Assembly: GCA_036821485.1 (NCBI GenBank)
Contig: DAISJM010000051.1
Location: forward strand, 1 to 20,134
Reading direction: 5' to 3'
Source of the DNA: DAISJM01 sp036821485
GTDB taxonomy: Bacteria; Verrucomicrobiota; Kiritimatiellia; CAIQIC01; JAGNIJ01
Length of the DNA stretch: 20,134 nucleotides
This document shows, one piece after another, positions 1 through 7,036 of the stretch. The notes below the pieces were generated by a model that saw only the letters and a list, made by a program, of their open reading frames with translations, made no database searches and was not told the origin of the DNA. Both the position numbers and the translations under genes were made by a program. Within the stretch, counting starts at the first letter, position 1; each line of letters begins with the position of its first letter.

Positions 1-1956
1 GATGATCGGAGCGAGCGTTTTCTGGACGAACTCGGGCGCCTCCACCGGAACCGGCGGCAGCATGTCGATGGTGCTCGACACGGCGGTGGGTACCTTTACT
101 TCGTGCAGGTGATCGAGCGCCGCGTCCACGGCGGCGAAGTTCTTCTGCACCACCGATTCCCCGCGCTTGCCGTAGGTCTTCTTGATGGCGTTCTTGATGG
201 CCGCGATGGCTTCCTCGCGGGGCAGCACGCCGGAGATGGCGAAGAAGCAGGTCTGCATGATCGTGTTGACGCGGCTGCCCATGCCCGTGGCCTCGGCCAC
301 CTTGTAGCCGTCAATCACGTAGAACTTGAGCTGCTTGTCGATGATTTGCTGCTGCACGCTGCGGGGCAGCTTGTCCCAGATTTCATCCTGGCCGAACGGG
401 CTGTTCAGCAGGAAGGTGCCGCCTTTCATGGCGTACTTCAGCATATCCACCTGGTCCACGAAGATGAACTGGTGGCAGGCGACGAAATTCGCGGCCTGGA
501 TGAGGTATGGCGAGTGGATCGGGTCGGGACCGAAGCGCAGGTGCGACGTGGTGCGTGAGCCGGCCTTCTTCGAGTCGTAGACGAAGTAGCCCTGCGCATT
601 CATGTCGGTCTCTTCGCCGATGATCTTGATGGAGTTCTTGTTCGCGCCCACGGTGCCGTCGGCGCCGAGGCCGAAGAACATCGCGCGCACGCAGCGCTCG
701 GATTCCGCGATGAAGTTCGCGTCGTAGTCGAGGCTCGACCCGGTGACATCGTCGCGGATGCCGACGGTGAAGTGGTTCTTCGGCTGATCCTTCTTCAACT
801 CGTCGAACACGGCCTTGACCATGGCCGGGGTGAATTCCTTGGAGGAGAGCCCGTAGCGACCGCCGATGACCTTGGGCATCTTCGGCAGCTTGCCGGCGGC
901 GACGGCCTCGCTGAAGGCGGTGACAACGTCCTGGTAAAGCGGCTCGCCCGCGGAGCCCGGTTCCTTGGTCCGGTCCAGCACGGCGACAGCCTTGGCCGAC
1001 TTGGGCAGCGCCTGGAGGAGGTGTTCAGCGGAGAAGGGGCGATAGAGTCGGACGCGGATGATGCCGACCTTCTCGCCGTGCTTCTGCATGAACATCACGG
1101 TCTCGAGCGCGGTTTCGCCGCCGGAGCCCATAAGGATGATGATGCGGTCGGCGTCAGCCGGCCCGAAGTAGTCAAACAGCCGATACTGGCGGCCGGTGAG
1201 CTTGGCGAACTGGTCCATCGCCTTCTGCACGATCCCGGGGCAAGCGTCGTAGAACGGATTGACGGTCTCGCGGCCCTGGAAATAGACGTCAGGGTTCTGT
1301 GCGGTGCCGCGCATGACGGGGCGGTCCGGCGTGAGCCCGCGCTGGCGGTGCGCCATGATCAGGTCGTCGGACATCATCGCGCGAATCTGGTCATCGGAGA
1401 GGACTTCGACCTTATTGACCTCGTGGGAGGTGCGGAAGCCGTCGAAGAAATGAATGAACGGCACGCGGGATTCCAGCGTCGCCGCCTGGGCGATCAGGGC
1501 GGTGTCCATGACCTCCTGAACCGAATTGGAGGCGAGGAGGGCGAACCCGGTCTGGCGGGTCGACATGACGTCGGAGTGATCGCCGAAGATCGACAAGCCC
1601 TGGCAGGCGAGTGACCGGGCGGAGACGTGGAACACGGTCGACGTCAATTCGCCGGCGATCTTATACATATTGGGGATCATCAGCAGGAGGCCCTGCGAGG
1701 CCGTGAAGGTGGTGGTCAGTGCGCCGGTCTGAAGGGCGCCGTGTACGGCGCCGCTTGCGCCGCCTTCGCTCTGAAGTTCTGCGACCTGGGGGATTGTGCC
1801 CCAGATGTTCTTGCGGCCTTCCGACGACCACTGGTCGGCCCACTCGCCCATATTGGAGGAGGGGGTGATGGGATAGATGGCGCAGACTTCATTGGTCTTA
1901 TGCGCCACGTAGGCGGCGGCTTCATTGCCGTCGATGATCGTGATGTTCTTACTCAT
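1..1956 (-). CDS. nifJ: Pyruvate:ferredoxin (flavodoxin) oxidoreductase, N-terminal 652 residues (cut by window edge)
   Basis: Oxidatively decarboxylates pyruvate to acetyl-CoA and CO2 while reducing ferredoxin or flavodoxin in the cytoplasm. The minus-strand frame is open from the ATG at 1956 to base 1 with no stop. It begins MSKNITIIDGNEAAAYVAHK and carries the family hallmarks YPITPSS (about residues 28-34), the TFTASQGLLLMIP stretch, FGDHSDVMSTRQTGFA, and FFDGFRTSHEV, followed by the middle domain with FGLGADGTVGANKNS. Single-chain enzymes have about 1,170-1,200 residues, so the missing part should hold the two 4Fe-4S ferredoxin motifs and the thiamine diphosphate domain. GGAGA lies 10 bases before the ATG and supports this start. 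The reduced ferredoxin made here is the natural electron donor for the Rnf complex encoded at the other end of the window. No frameshift seen. Other 2-oxoacid oxidoreductases are less likely because the whole chain follows the NifJ order. Confidence 0.96.
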   Translation of the reverse strand, partial: MSKNITIIDGNEAAAYVAHKTNEVCAIYPITPSSNMGEWADQWSSEGRKNIWGTIPQVAELQSEGGASGAVHGALQTGALTTTFTASQGLLLMIPNMYKIAGELTSTVFHVSARSLACQGLSIFGDHSDVMSTRQTGFALLASNSVQEVMDTALIAQAATLESRVPFIHFFDGFRTSHEVNKVEVLSDDQIRAMMSDDLIMAHRQRGLTPDRPVMRGTAQNPDVYFQGRETVNPFYDACPGIVQKAMDQFAKLTGRQYRLFDYFGPADADRIIILMGSGGETALETVMFMQKHGEKVGIIRVRLYRPFSAEHLLQALPKSAKAVAVLDRTKEPGSAGEPLYQDVVTAFSEAVAAGKLPKMPKVIGGRYGLSSKEFTPAMVKAVFDELKKDQPKNHFTVGIRDDVTGSSLDYDANFIAESERCVRAMFFGLGADGTVGANKNSIKIIGEETDMNAQGYFVYDSKKAGSRTTSHLRFGPDPIHSPYLIQAANFVACHQFIFVDQVDMLKYAMKGGTFLLNSPFGQDEIWDKLPRSVQQQIIDKQLKFYVIDGYKVAEATGMGSRVNTIMQTCFFAISGVLPREEAIAAIKNAIKKTYGKRGESVVQKNFAAVDAALDHLHEVKVPTAVSSTIDMLPPVPVEAPEFVQKTLAPII

Positions 1957-1990
1957 GCTAACCGTGTCTCCGTTCTGCTTTCGGCGTGTT

Positions 1991-2005
1991 GAATTCAGTG
2001 AATTC
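1991..2005. repeat. Double GAATTC palindrome upstream of nifJ
   Basis: GAATTC-AGT-GAATTC lies 35-49 bases upstream of the nifJ start codon. Each hexamer is self-complementary and the pair forms a symmetrical 15-base site. The position suits a regulator-binding site in the nifJ leader or promoter, but no known operator was recognised and chance is possible. Confidence 0.3.
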
Positions 2006-2028
2006 TTGAGATTGATCCGCAACTCGAC

Positions 2029-2073
2029 AAAAAGCCCGCCTTGCATAGCACACCCCCGGACGGCCGTGCAAGG
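2029..2073 (-). terminator. Possible intrinsic terminator/attenuator between the lipoprotein gene and nifJ
   Basis: Read on the minus strand, CCTTGCA (2073-2067) can pair with TGCAAGG (2045-2039) across a 21-base loop. It is followed by CGGGC and then TTTTT (2033-2029). The run of T favours termination in the nifJ direction, but the loop is long and the T tract is five bases from the stem, so it is a weak candidate. Confidence 0.3.
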
Positions 2074-2108
2074 TTCGTGTTGGCAGAAATCGGGCGTAAC
2101 AAGCCTAT

Positions 2109-2123
2109 CTGCCTGTCAGGCAG
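2109..2123. repeat. 15-base perfect palindrome CTGCCTG-T-CAGGCAG
   Basis: Seven-base arms around a single T, in the 233-base spacer between the lipoprotein gene and nifJ. It could be an operator, or a copy of a dispersed repetitive palindrome. The window has no second copy. Confidence 0.35.
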
Positions 2124-2153
2124 CAGGTTACATCCCCGGGTCTTTTTCAGGTC

Positions 2154-2177
2154 AAGAGCCCGGCCAGCCGGGCTCTT
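2154..2177 (-). terminator. GC-rich hairpin just after the lipoprotein gene
   Basis: AAGAGCCCGG and CCGGGCTCTT form a perfect 10-bp stem with a CCAG loop, 12 bases past the stop codon of the minus-strand lipoprotein gene. There is no T tract on either strand, so it may act as a 3'-end stabiliser or a weak terminator. Confidence 0.45.
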
Positions 2178-2189
2178 CCGGCGCAGGAA

Positions 2190-2864
2190 TTACTGCTTTG
2201 CAGCCAGCTTATCCCAGGCAGCCTGATCCACGCGTTTCAGGGCCTTGACGATGGATTCCACCGTGACGCTGAGCGTGTAGTCCTCGCAGAGCTTGAGGCC
2301 GCCGTCCGTACCCCAGGCGAACGTGCCGGAGCCGGGGACGGGGATCCAGCCGGTGGGCAGGATCGACATCCAGCCCGTCTCTTGGCGCGTAAAGGTCACG
2401 CCGCCAGCGAGGGTTTTGGAGACCCCGGGATCCTTGACTTTGACTTCCACGGAGAAGGCATTGCGTTCCTTGCTCCGCAGGGGAAGGATCGTCAGGGTCA
2501 GGCAGGATACGCAGGCATCGCCGCCGATGGTTGATTCGGAGGCGGTTCGGGTCACCACGACGTCCAGAGGGATGGAGGTGGCGCGGTCGGCGAAGATGTT
2601 GGGATAGTACTTCTCCGAGGCGGCCATGAGTTTAGCCTGGAGTTCCTGATCGGTCATCGCATAGACGCCGTAGGCGGGCATGCCCGTGGCGACGATGTTG
2701 GTCGGGGTCACAAGTTGGACCGAGGCGATCTTGAACTTCGCAGTGGAGCTGGCCGCCGATGCGCCGGTACGCGCGTCCGGGGTCATGGCAATGCGGTACG
2801 ACGAACATCCGGAGGCCATAAGCACGGCGGTGAGACACAAGACGGCTGAAAACCTCGACTTCAT
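2190..2864 (-). CDS. Unrecognised lipoprotein, 224 aa
   Basis: Family not recognised. The N terminus is a lipoprotein signal: basic MKSR, a hydrophobic stretch (residues 6-17), then the lipobox ending MASGC with Cys20 as the lipidated residue, so the mature protein should be anchored in a membrane facing the periplasm. The rest is a soluble domain with predicted beta character and several Thr/Val-rich stretches (VVVTRTASES, YTLSVTVESIVKAL). It has a CVSC pair near residue 117 and a Gly/Pro-rich segment (PTGWIPVPGSGTFAWG). GGAAAGGA sits 7 bases before the ATG and fixes the start. It is transcribed in the same direction as nifJ but separated by 233 bases containing two hairpins, so it is probably not in the same operon. 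The product is clearly a lipoprotein; its role is unknown. Confidence 0.85.
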   Translation of the reverse strand: MKSRFSAVLCLTAVLMASGCSSYRIAMTPDARTGASAASSTAKFKIASVQLVTPTNIVATGMPAYGVYAMTDQELQAKLMAASEKYYPNIFADRATSIPLDVVVTRTASESTIGGDACVSCLTLTILPLRSKERNAFSVEVKVKDPGVSKTLAGGVTFTRQETGWMSILPTGWIPVPGSGTFAWGTDGGLKLCEDYTLSVTVESIVKALKRVDQAAWDKLAAKQ

Positions 2865-3017
2865 GGATCGGTCCTTTCCGTATGATCTAATTCGCTTTAC
2901 GGCCCTTGGAACAACGGGGTCCTATGGGCTTGGCGAGCATGATAAGCGACCTGATTCCCCGGTCAAGCAGGGTGTTGGCGTCTTTGTTCTTGCGGGCCGT
3001 TCCGTGCGCCGCCTACG

Positions 3018-4028
3018 ATGCGCGACGCAATGGAATTTCCCCAGACACTCACAATCGGCACGCTCAAGCTCGACAGTCCGGTGCTGCTGGCCCCGATGGC
3101 CGGGTATGTCGACCTCCCGTTTCGGCTGGGCGTCCGCTCGCTCGGCGGGGTGGGGCTGGCCTACACGGAAATGCTCAACCCAACCAGTCTGATTCGCACC
3201 CGCACGCGGAAGGCCCGGGAGATCATTGCGAGTTGCCCGGAGGACAGCCCGCTGGGTTTTCAAATCTACGGTAAGGATGCGGCACCGTTGGTCGAGGGCG
3301 CGCGGTGGCTCGAAGAGCACGGGGCCGTGCTGATCGACATCAACATGGGTTGTCCGCAGAAGAAGGTCGTGAGTCACGGTTCGGGGTCGGCGTTGCTGAA
3401 GACGCCGGCCAAGGCCATCGACATGGCGGCGCGTGTCGCGCAGGCGGTCAAGATTCCCGTGACGGTCAAGATTCGCCTCGGCTGGACCGAGAACATCGCC
3501 GTCGAGCTGGCGCGCGAGTTTGAAAAGGTGGGCGTCGCTGCGGTCACGGTGCATGGGCGTACCCGCGCCCAGGGGTTCTCCGGGACGGCGGATTGGGACA
3601 GCATACGTCACGTGGTCGAAGCGGTTCGGATTCCCGTGATCGCCAACGGCGACGTGGTGTCGGTCGAGACAGCACGGGAGGTCTTCCGCCGGACGGGTTG
3701 TGCGGGGATCATGGTGGGACGCTGTGCATTGAAGGAACCGTGGGTCCTGCGCGATATTGCGCGGGGTCTTAGAGGCGAAGCCCCGCTACCGCAGCCGACT
3801 GCCGAGGAGCGTGTGGCGTTCATGCTTGAGCACTTTGATCGTGGCATCGAGTTGTATGGCGAACAGGCGGCGGTGCTGAGATATCGCGCGTGGATCGCGC
3901 AGTACATCAAGGGCCTTGCCATCCCTCGCCCCCTTCTTGCGTCGCTGATGCAGATGCGTGATGCGAAGGAGTGGCGCGAGCGGATGTCAGCGGTGCTGCT
4001 GGACCGCGGCGGGCTGCCGCACGCTTGA
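3018..4028 (+). CDS. dusB: tRNA-dihydrouridine synthase (DusB-like)
   Basis: A flavoenzyme that reduces uridine to dihydrouridine in the D-loop of tRNA using NADPH. The 336-residue TIM-barrel protein shows the family signatures in order: the FMN-binding LLAPMAGYVDLPFR (23-36), the catalytic-cysteine loop INMGCPQKKV (Cys112 as general acid), the FMN-contacting KIRLGW (Lys151), VHGRTRAQGFSG (His179, Arg181), VIANGDV (207-213) and GIMVGRCAL (230-238). Length is typical. Two starts are possible, 3018 (MRDAMEF) and 3030 (MEFPQTL). Neither has a clear ribosome binding site, and the domain begins a few residues later in either case. It stands alone and converges on the usp gene, the two stops only two bases apart. 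DusB is the best subgroup match; a DusC or archaeal-type Dus is less likely. Confidence 0.93.
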   Translation: MRDAMEFPQTLTIGTLKLDSPVLLAPMAGYVDLPFRLGVRSLGGVGLAYTEMLNPTSLIRTRTRKAREIIASCPEDSPLGFQIYGKDAAPLVEGARWLEEHGAVLIDINMGCPQKKVVSHGSGSALLKTPAKAIDMAARVAQAVKIPVTVKIRLGWTENIAVELAREFEKVGVAAVTVHGRTRAQGFSGTADWDSIRHVVEAVRIPVIANGDVVSVETAREVFRRTGCAGIMVGRCALKEPWVLRDIARGLRGEAPLPQPTAEERVAFMLEHFDRGIELYGEQAAVLRYRAWIAQYIKGLAIPRPLLASLMQMRDAKEWRERMSAVLLDRGGLPHA

Positions 4029-4030
4029 GA

Positions 4031-4933
4031 CTACGTTGCCGTTATCGGCACAAAGAGTACTGAACAATCGGCGCGCGCAGCGACTCGTGGCGCGGTGCTG
4101 CCCTGCCAGAAGGCCGTTGTGCCCACATGCCCGTGCGTCCCGAGCACCACGACGTCCGCACCAAACGACTTGCAGGCATTGATGATTTGCCGTGCAGGAT
4201 TGCCTCGAAGGACTTCGGCCTCTGCCACAATACCCCTCTGTCTCATTTCCGCGGCATGGTGCTGGATGTGCTCGATCGCGTCCTCGCGTGCGAGTTCGAG
4301 TACGGCCTTGGTGGCGAGGGGGAGGGCCGTGCCGGTGAAAGACTTTGCACCGCCGAGCGTGCCACGCGTCGGTATGACCATCACGATCTTTGTCTCGGCT
4401 CCGCAGAGAGTTGCAAGTTGCATGCCGGCCGCCAGGCCGGGTTCATGAGCGGGAACGCCGTCGTGCGGAATCAGAATTCGTCGGCAGGAAAAGGATTCTT
4501 TCGCTCCCTCTTTTGGCCGGACGAGGAGGATGGGCATACTGCCGAGTGCCACAACCTGCTCGGCGATGCGGCCGAACAGCATGGCCTTCAGTCCGCTGTG
4601 GCCATGCGAAGTCATGACCACCGTGTCGTGATGGAGCTCAAGCAGGTGATCGGCGATGCCGCGTGCGACATCCCTCATCTCGGCTTCGTGGACATGGCAC
4701 GACACTTTCATGCCGGGCGGGAATGCGTGCCGGGCCAGATCGTCGAGATAGGTCTTTGCCTCGTCTGCAGTGCGCAGGTGGCGTTCGCCATGAACGGTGG
4801 AAGGGGCATCGCGCTCGATGATGTGCAGGAGTGTTATGACCGCATTGTTGCGCGCAGCCAGGGACACCGCAGCGGGCAGGGCCGTCTCGGCGAGGGCCGA
4901 TCCGTCGAGCGGAACCAGGAGATGCTTAAACAT
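4031..4933 (-). CDS. Tandem universal stress protein (two UspA domains)
   Basis: A cytoplasmic stress protein of 300 residues made of two Usp domains. Domain 1 (about 1-142) opens with MFKHLLVPLDGSALAETAL; domain 2 (about 151-297) opens with RRILIPHDGVPAHEPGL. The Usp nucleotide motif G-x2-G-x9-G-S/T is intact in domain 2 (Gly265, Gly268, Gly278, Ser279). In domain 1 it is altered: Thr108 replaces the first Gly and Arg122 the final Ser/Thr, so domain 1 may bind ATP poorly or not at all. The ATG at 4933 is chosen because GAGGA lies 7 bases before it; a longer frame to 4963 would run back inside mntH. The mntH stop ends one base before this start and the ribosome binding site is inside mntH, which implies translational coupling with the manganese transporter. 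Confidence 0.93.
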   Translation of the reverse strand: MFKHLLVPLDGSALAETALPAAVSLAARNNAVITLLHIIERDAPSTVHGERHLRTADEAKTYLDDLARHAFPPGMKVSCHVHEAEMRDVARGIADHLLELHHDTVVMTSHGHSGLKAMLFGRIAEQVVALGSMPILLVRPKEGAKESFSCRRILIPHDGVPAHEPGLAAGMQLATLCGAETKIVMVIPTRGTLGGAKSFTGTALPLATKAVLELAREDAIEHIQHHAAEMRQRGIVAEAEVLRGNPARQIINACKSFGADVVVLGTHGHVGTTAFWQGSTAPRVAARADCSVLFVPITAT

Positions 4934-4934
4934 G

Positions 4935-6230
4935 TCAGATTCCTCCCCGAAGCGTCTGCACAAGCAGATGAATATTCAGTGCCACGATCAGTATGGCGAT
5001 GATCCATATGAGAATGGTGGTCACGCGCCGATTGACCAACTCGCCCATAATGTCTCGGCGCTGCGTAAACAGGATCAACGGGATGACGGCGAACGGCAGG
5101 CCGAAGCTGAGCACGACCTGGCTGATCACCAACGTGCGGGTTGGATCCAGCCCGAGCGCGATGACGATCAGCGATGGGATGATGGTGACGAGCCGTCGGA
5201 CCCAGATCGGGATGTGCCGCTGCAGAAAGCCCTGCATGATCACCTGGCCGGCCATGGTGCCGACGGAGGCCGATGACAGGCCAGAAGCCAGAAGCGAAAT
5301 CGCAAAGATCCATCCCGCCGCGTGGCCGAGCAGCGGCTCGAGCGTGCGATAGGCCTCCTCGATACTGCCGACCTCGGTCATTCCCGCGCGGTGGAACGTT
5401 GCGGCCGCCATGATCAACATGGCTGCATTGATCAGTCCCGCCACGCCCATCGCGATCGCCACGTCAATGAGCTGGAAGTGGAACAGCCGTTTCAGTTTGC
5501 CCGTGTCCCTTGTGACGACGCGGCCCTGCGTCAGCGATGAATGCAGGAAGATCACGTGCGGCATAACGGTGGCGCCGAGGATGCCCGCTGCCAGCAGGGT
5601 GCTTTCGCGGCCCTGGAATTGCGGTGTCACGGCGCCGCGCAGGACGGCAAACCAGTCGGGTCGATCGAGAACGGTTTCGACGAGGTAACAAACGGCAATG
5701 ACGCCCACGAGGGCGGCGATGACGGCTTCGAGCGGGCGGAAGCCGTACCGTTCGAGGCCGAGAATGAGGAAGGTGACGAGTGCGGTGATCAGGCCGGCAA
5801 CCCACAGCGGCGTGCCGAAGAGCAGGTTGAAACCGATGGCTGCGCCGAGGAACTCGGCAAGGTCGGTGGCCATCGCCACGAGTTCCATAACGCCCCACAT
5901 GGTCCATACGAGCGACTTGGGGAACTGGGTGCGGCAGTGCTCGGCGAGATTCATCCCCGTTGCGAGACCGAGCTTGGCCGAGAGCGTCTGGATCAGCATG
6001 GCCATCAGGTTGCTGGCGACGATCACCCACAGCAGCATGTAGCCGAACTGCGCGCCGCCCTGGATGTTCGTGGCGAAGTTGCCGGGATCCACATACGCCA
6101 CGCTGGCGATGAACGCCGGACCCATGAAAACGAGCAGGCGCTTGAATCGGTTCTGGCGGCTGACGCCATCCAGGACATCCATCGCGGCCTGCGCGGTCTT
6201 ATCGCTTTGCGAAGTGGAAGGTTCGCTCAT
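4935..6230 (-). CDS. mntH: Nramp-family divalent metal (Mn2+/Fe2+) transporter
   Basis: Proton-coupled importer of manganese and related divalent cations in the inner membrane. The 431-residue protein starting at 6230 has about 11 hydrophobic segments. It shows both metal-site signatures of the family: YVDPGNFATNI in TM1 (Asp48-Pro-Gly-Asn51) and VMPHVIFLHSSL in TM6 (Met223, His225). The frame extends upstream to 6380, but that extra sequence is Arg-rich and overlaps the promoter and start of the divergent SOD gene, so MSEPSTSQSD at 6230 is preferred although its ribosome binding site is weak. It is followed after one base by the usp start, and it is divergent from a superoxide dismutase gene across 148 bases. 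That pairing suggests manganese supply for SOD or for general protection. MntH is the likely subgroup because of the MPH motif. Confidence 0.93.
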   Translation of the reverse strand: MSEPSTSQSDKTAQAAMDVLDGVSRQNRFKRLLVFMGPAFIASVAYVDPGNFATNIQGGAQFGYMLLWVIVASNLMAMLIQTLSAKLGLATGMNLAEHCRTQFPKSLVWTMWGVMELVAMATDLAEFLGAAIGFNLLFGTPLWVAGLITALVTFLILGLERYGFRPLEAVIAALVGVIAVCYLVETVLDRPDWFAVLRGAVTPQFQGRESTLLAAGILGATVMPHVIFLHSSLTQGRVVTRDTGKLKRLFHFQLIDVAIAMGVAGLINAAMLIMAAATFHRAGMTEVGSIEEAYRTLEPLLGHAAGWIFAISLLASGLSSASVGTMAGQVIMQGFLQRHIPIWVRRLVTIIPSLIVIALGLDPTRTLVISQVVLSFGLPFAVIPLILFTQRRDIMGELVNRRVTTILIWIIAILIVALNIHLLVQTLRGGI

Positions 6231-6258
6231 TGAAATCGCGAAAACCCGTGGCTCGGTT

Positions 6259-6270
6259 CCGAAAATTCGG
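6259..6270. promoter_or_regulatory. Short palindrome in the mntH/SOD divergent promoter region
   Basis: CCGAA-AA-TTCGG, 29 bases upstream of the mntH start. A second small inverted repeat, GTCA-AC-TGAC (6312-6321), ends three bases before the SOD -35 box. Either could bind a metal- or redox-sensing regulator, but neither matches an operator I know, and both are short. Confidence 0.25.
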
Positions 6271-6324
6271 GTCCGCCCACGATCCGTACGATAAGCGCGC
6301 ATGTGCTCCGGGTCAACTGACGGC

Positions 6325-6353
6325 TTGAAAAAGCAGGGATTGGATCCTATGCT
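6325..6353 (+). promoter_or_regulatory. Sigma-70-type promoter for the superoxide dismutase gene
   Basis: TTGAAA (6325-6330) and TATGCT (6348-6353) are separated by exactly 17 bases. Transcription would begin near 6360, just before the AAGGAGAAG ribosome binding site at 6367. This leaves a leader of about 19 bases and supports the start codon at 6379. Confidence 0.6.
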
Positions 6354-6378
6354 CGGGGAAAGCAGAAGGAGAAGAACC

Positions 6379-7005
6379 ATGCCCTATACACTTGCCCCTC
6401 TTCCGTACCCGTCCAACGCACTCGAGCCGCACATGGATGCCCGCACCGTGGAGATTCATCACGACAAGCATCACGCGGCGTATGTCGCCAACCTGAACAA
6501 AGCCTTGGAGAAATATCCCGCGCTGGCCTCGAAGAGCATCGAGGAGTTGGTGTCGAATCTCGCCGCGGTCCCGGAAGATATCCGCACGGCGGTGCGCAAC
6601 AACGGTGGCGGTACGTTGAATCACAACCTCTACTGGGAGTTGCTGGCGGCGAACGCGGGTGGGCAGCCAACGGGCGACTTGGCGAAGGCGATCGACAAGA
6701 CATTCGGCAGTTTCGAAAGTTTCCGCGAGACGTTTGCGAAGACCGCGGTGGCGCAGTTCGGCTCGGGCTGGGGTTGGCTTTACGTGAAGGATGGCGGCGG
6801 GCTCGCCATCTGCTCCACTCCCGGACATGACACGCCTATCATGAAAGGCGTGGTTGCCAACACGGGCAAACCGATCCTCGTCGTCGATGTCTGGGAGCAC
6901 GCCTACTACCTGAAGTTCCAGAACCGCCGCGCCGATTTCCTGATCTCGTGGTGGAACCTGGTCAACTGGAACAAGGTGGCCGAGCTCTACGCGAAGGCCT
7001 TGTAG
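6379..7005 (+). CDS. Fe/Mn-family superoxide dismutase
   Basis: Converts superoxide to oxygen and hydrogen peroxide. The 208-residue protein begins MPYTLAPLPYPSNALEPHMD; the frame is open upstream to 6301 but AAGGAG just before the ATG at 6379 fixes the start. There is no signal peptide, so it is cytoplasmic. The four metal ligands are visible: His27 (in HHDKHHAAYVANLN), His82 (in NNGGGTLNHNLYW), Asp170 and His174 (in DVWEHAYYLKFQNRRADF). The outer-sphere position that is Gln in classical MnSOD (ANQD) is His150 here (PGHD), and the position that is Gln in classical FeSOD (AAQVWNH) is Gly. This His-type arrangement differs from both textbook classes, so metal preference (Mn, Fe or cambialistic) cannot be read directly and no sodA/sodB symbol is given. 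It is divergent from mntH, which would fit Mn use. Confidence 0.95.
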   Translation: MPYTLAPLPYPSNALEPHMDARTVEIHHDKHHAAYVANLNKALEKYPALASKSIEELVSNLAAVPEDIRTAVRNNGGGTLNHNLYWELLAANAGGQPTGDLAKAIDKTFGSFESFRETFAKTAVAQFGSGWGWLYVKDGGGLAICSTPGHDTPIMKGVVANTGKPILVVDVWEHAYYLKFQNRRADFLISWWNLVNWNKVAELYAKAL

Positions 7006-7006
7006 T

Positions 7007-7023
7007 CGCGACCGCCGGTCGCG
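7007..7023. terminator. Hairpin between convergent SOD and kinase-like genes
   Basis: CGCGACC-GCC-GGTCGCG starts one base after the SOD stop codon. The 7-bp GC stem has no T tract on either strand, so it could be a weak bidirectional terminator in the 31-base convergent gap. Confidence 0.4.
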
Positions 7024-7036
7024 GACTTGTGGCGCA

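Noticed and set aside
1..1956. nifJ as a truncated pseudogene
   Set aside because: The frame is intact to base 1, so the missing C-terminal half is due to the window edge and not to a visible mutation.
103..1992. Plus-strand open frames opposite nifJ
   Set aside because: They are the reverse complement of well-conserved PFOR sequence, with no ribosome binding sites or domains of their own.
2141..2156. Second HcpR-type site upstream of nifJ (GGTCAA at 2150-2155)
   Set aside because: Only one half-site is present; the other half reads CTTTTT. A similar single GGTCAA at 6311-6316 before SOD also lacks its partner.
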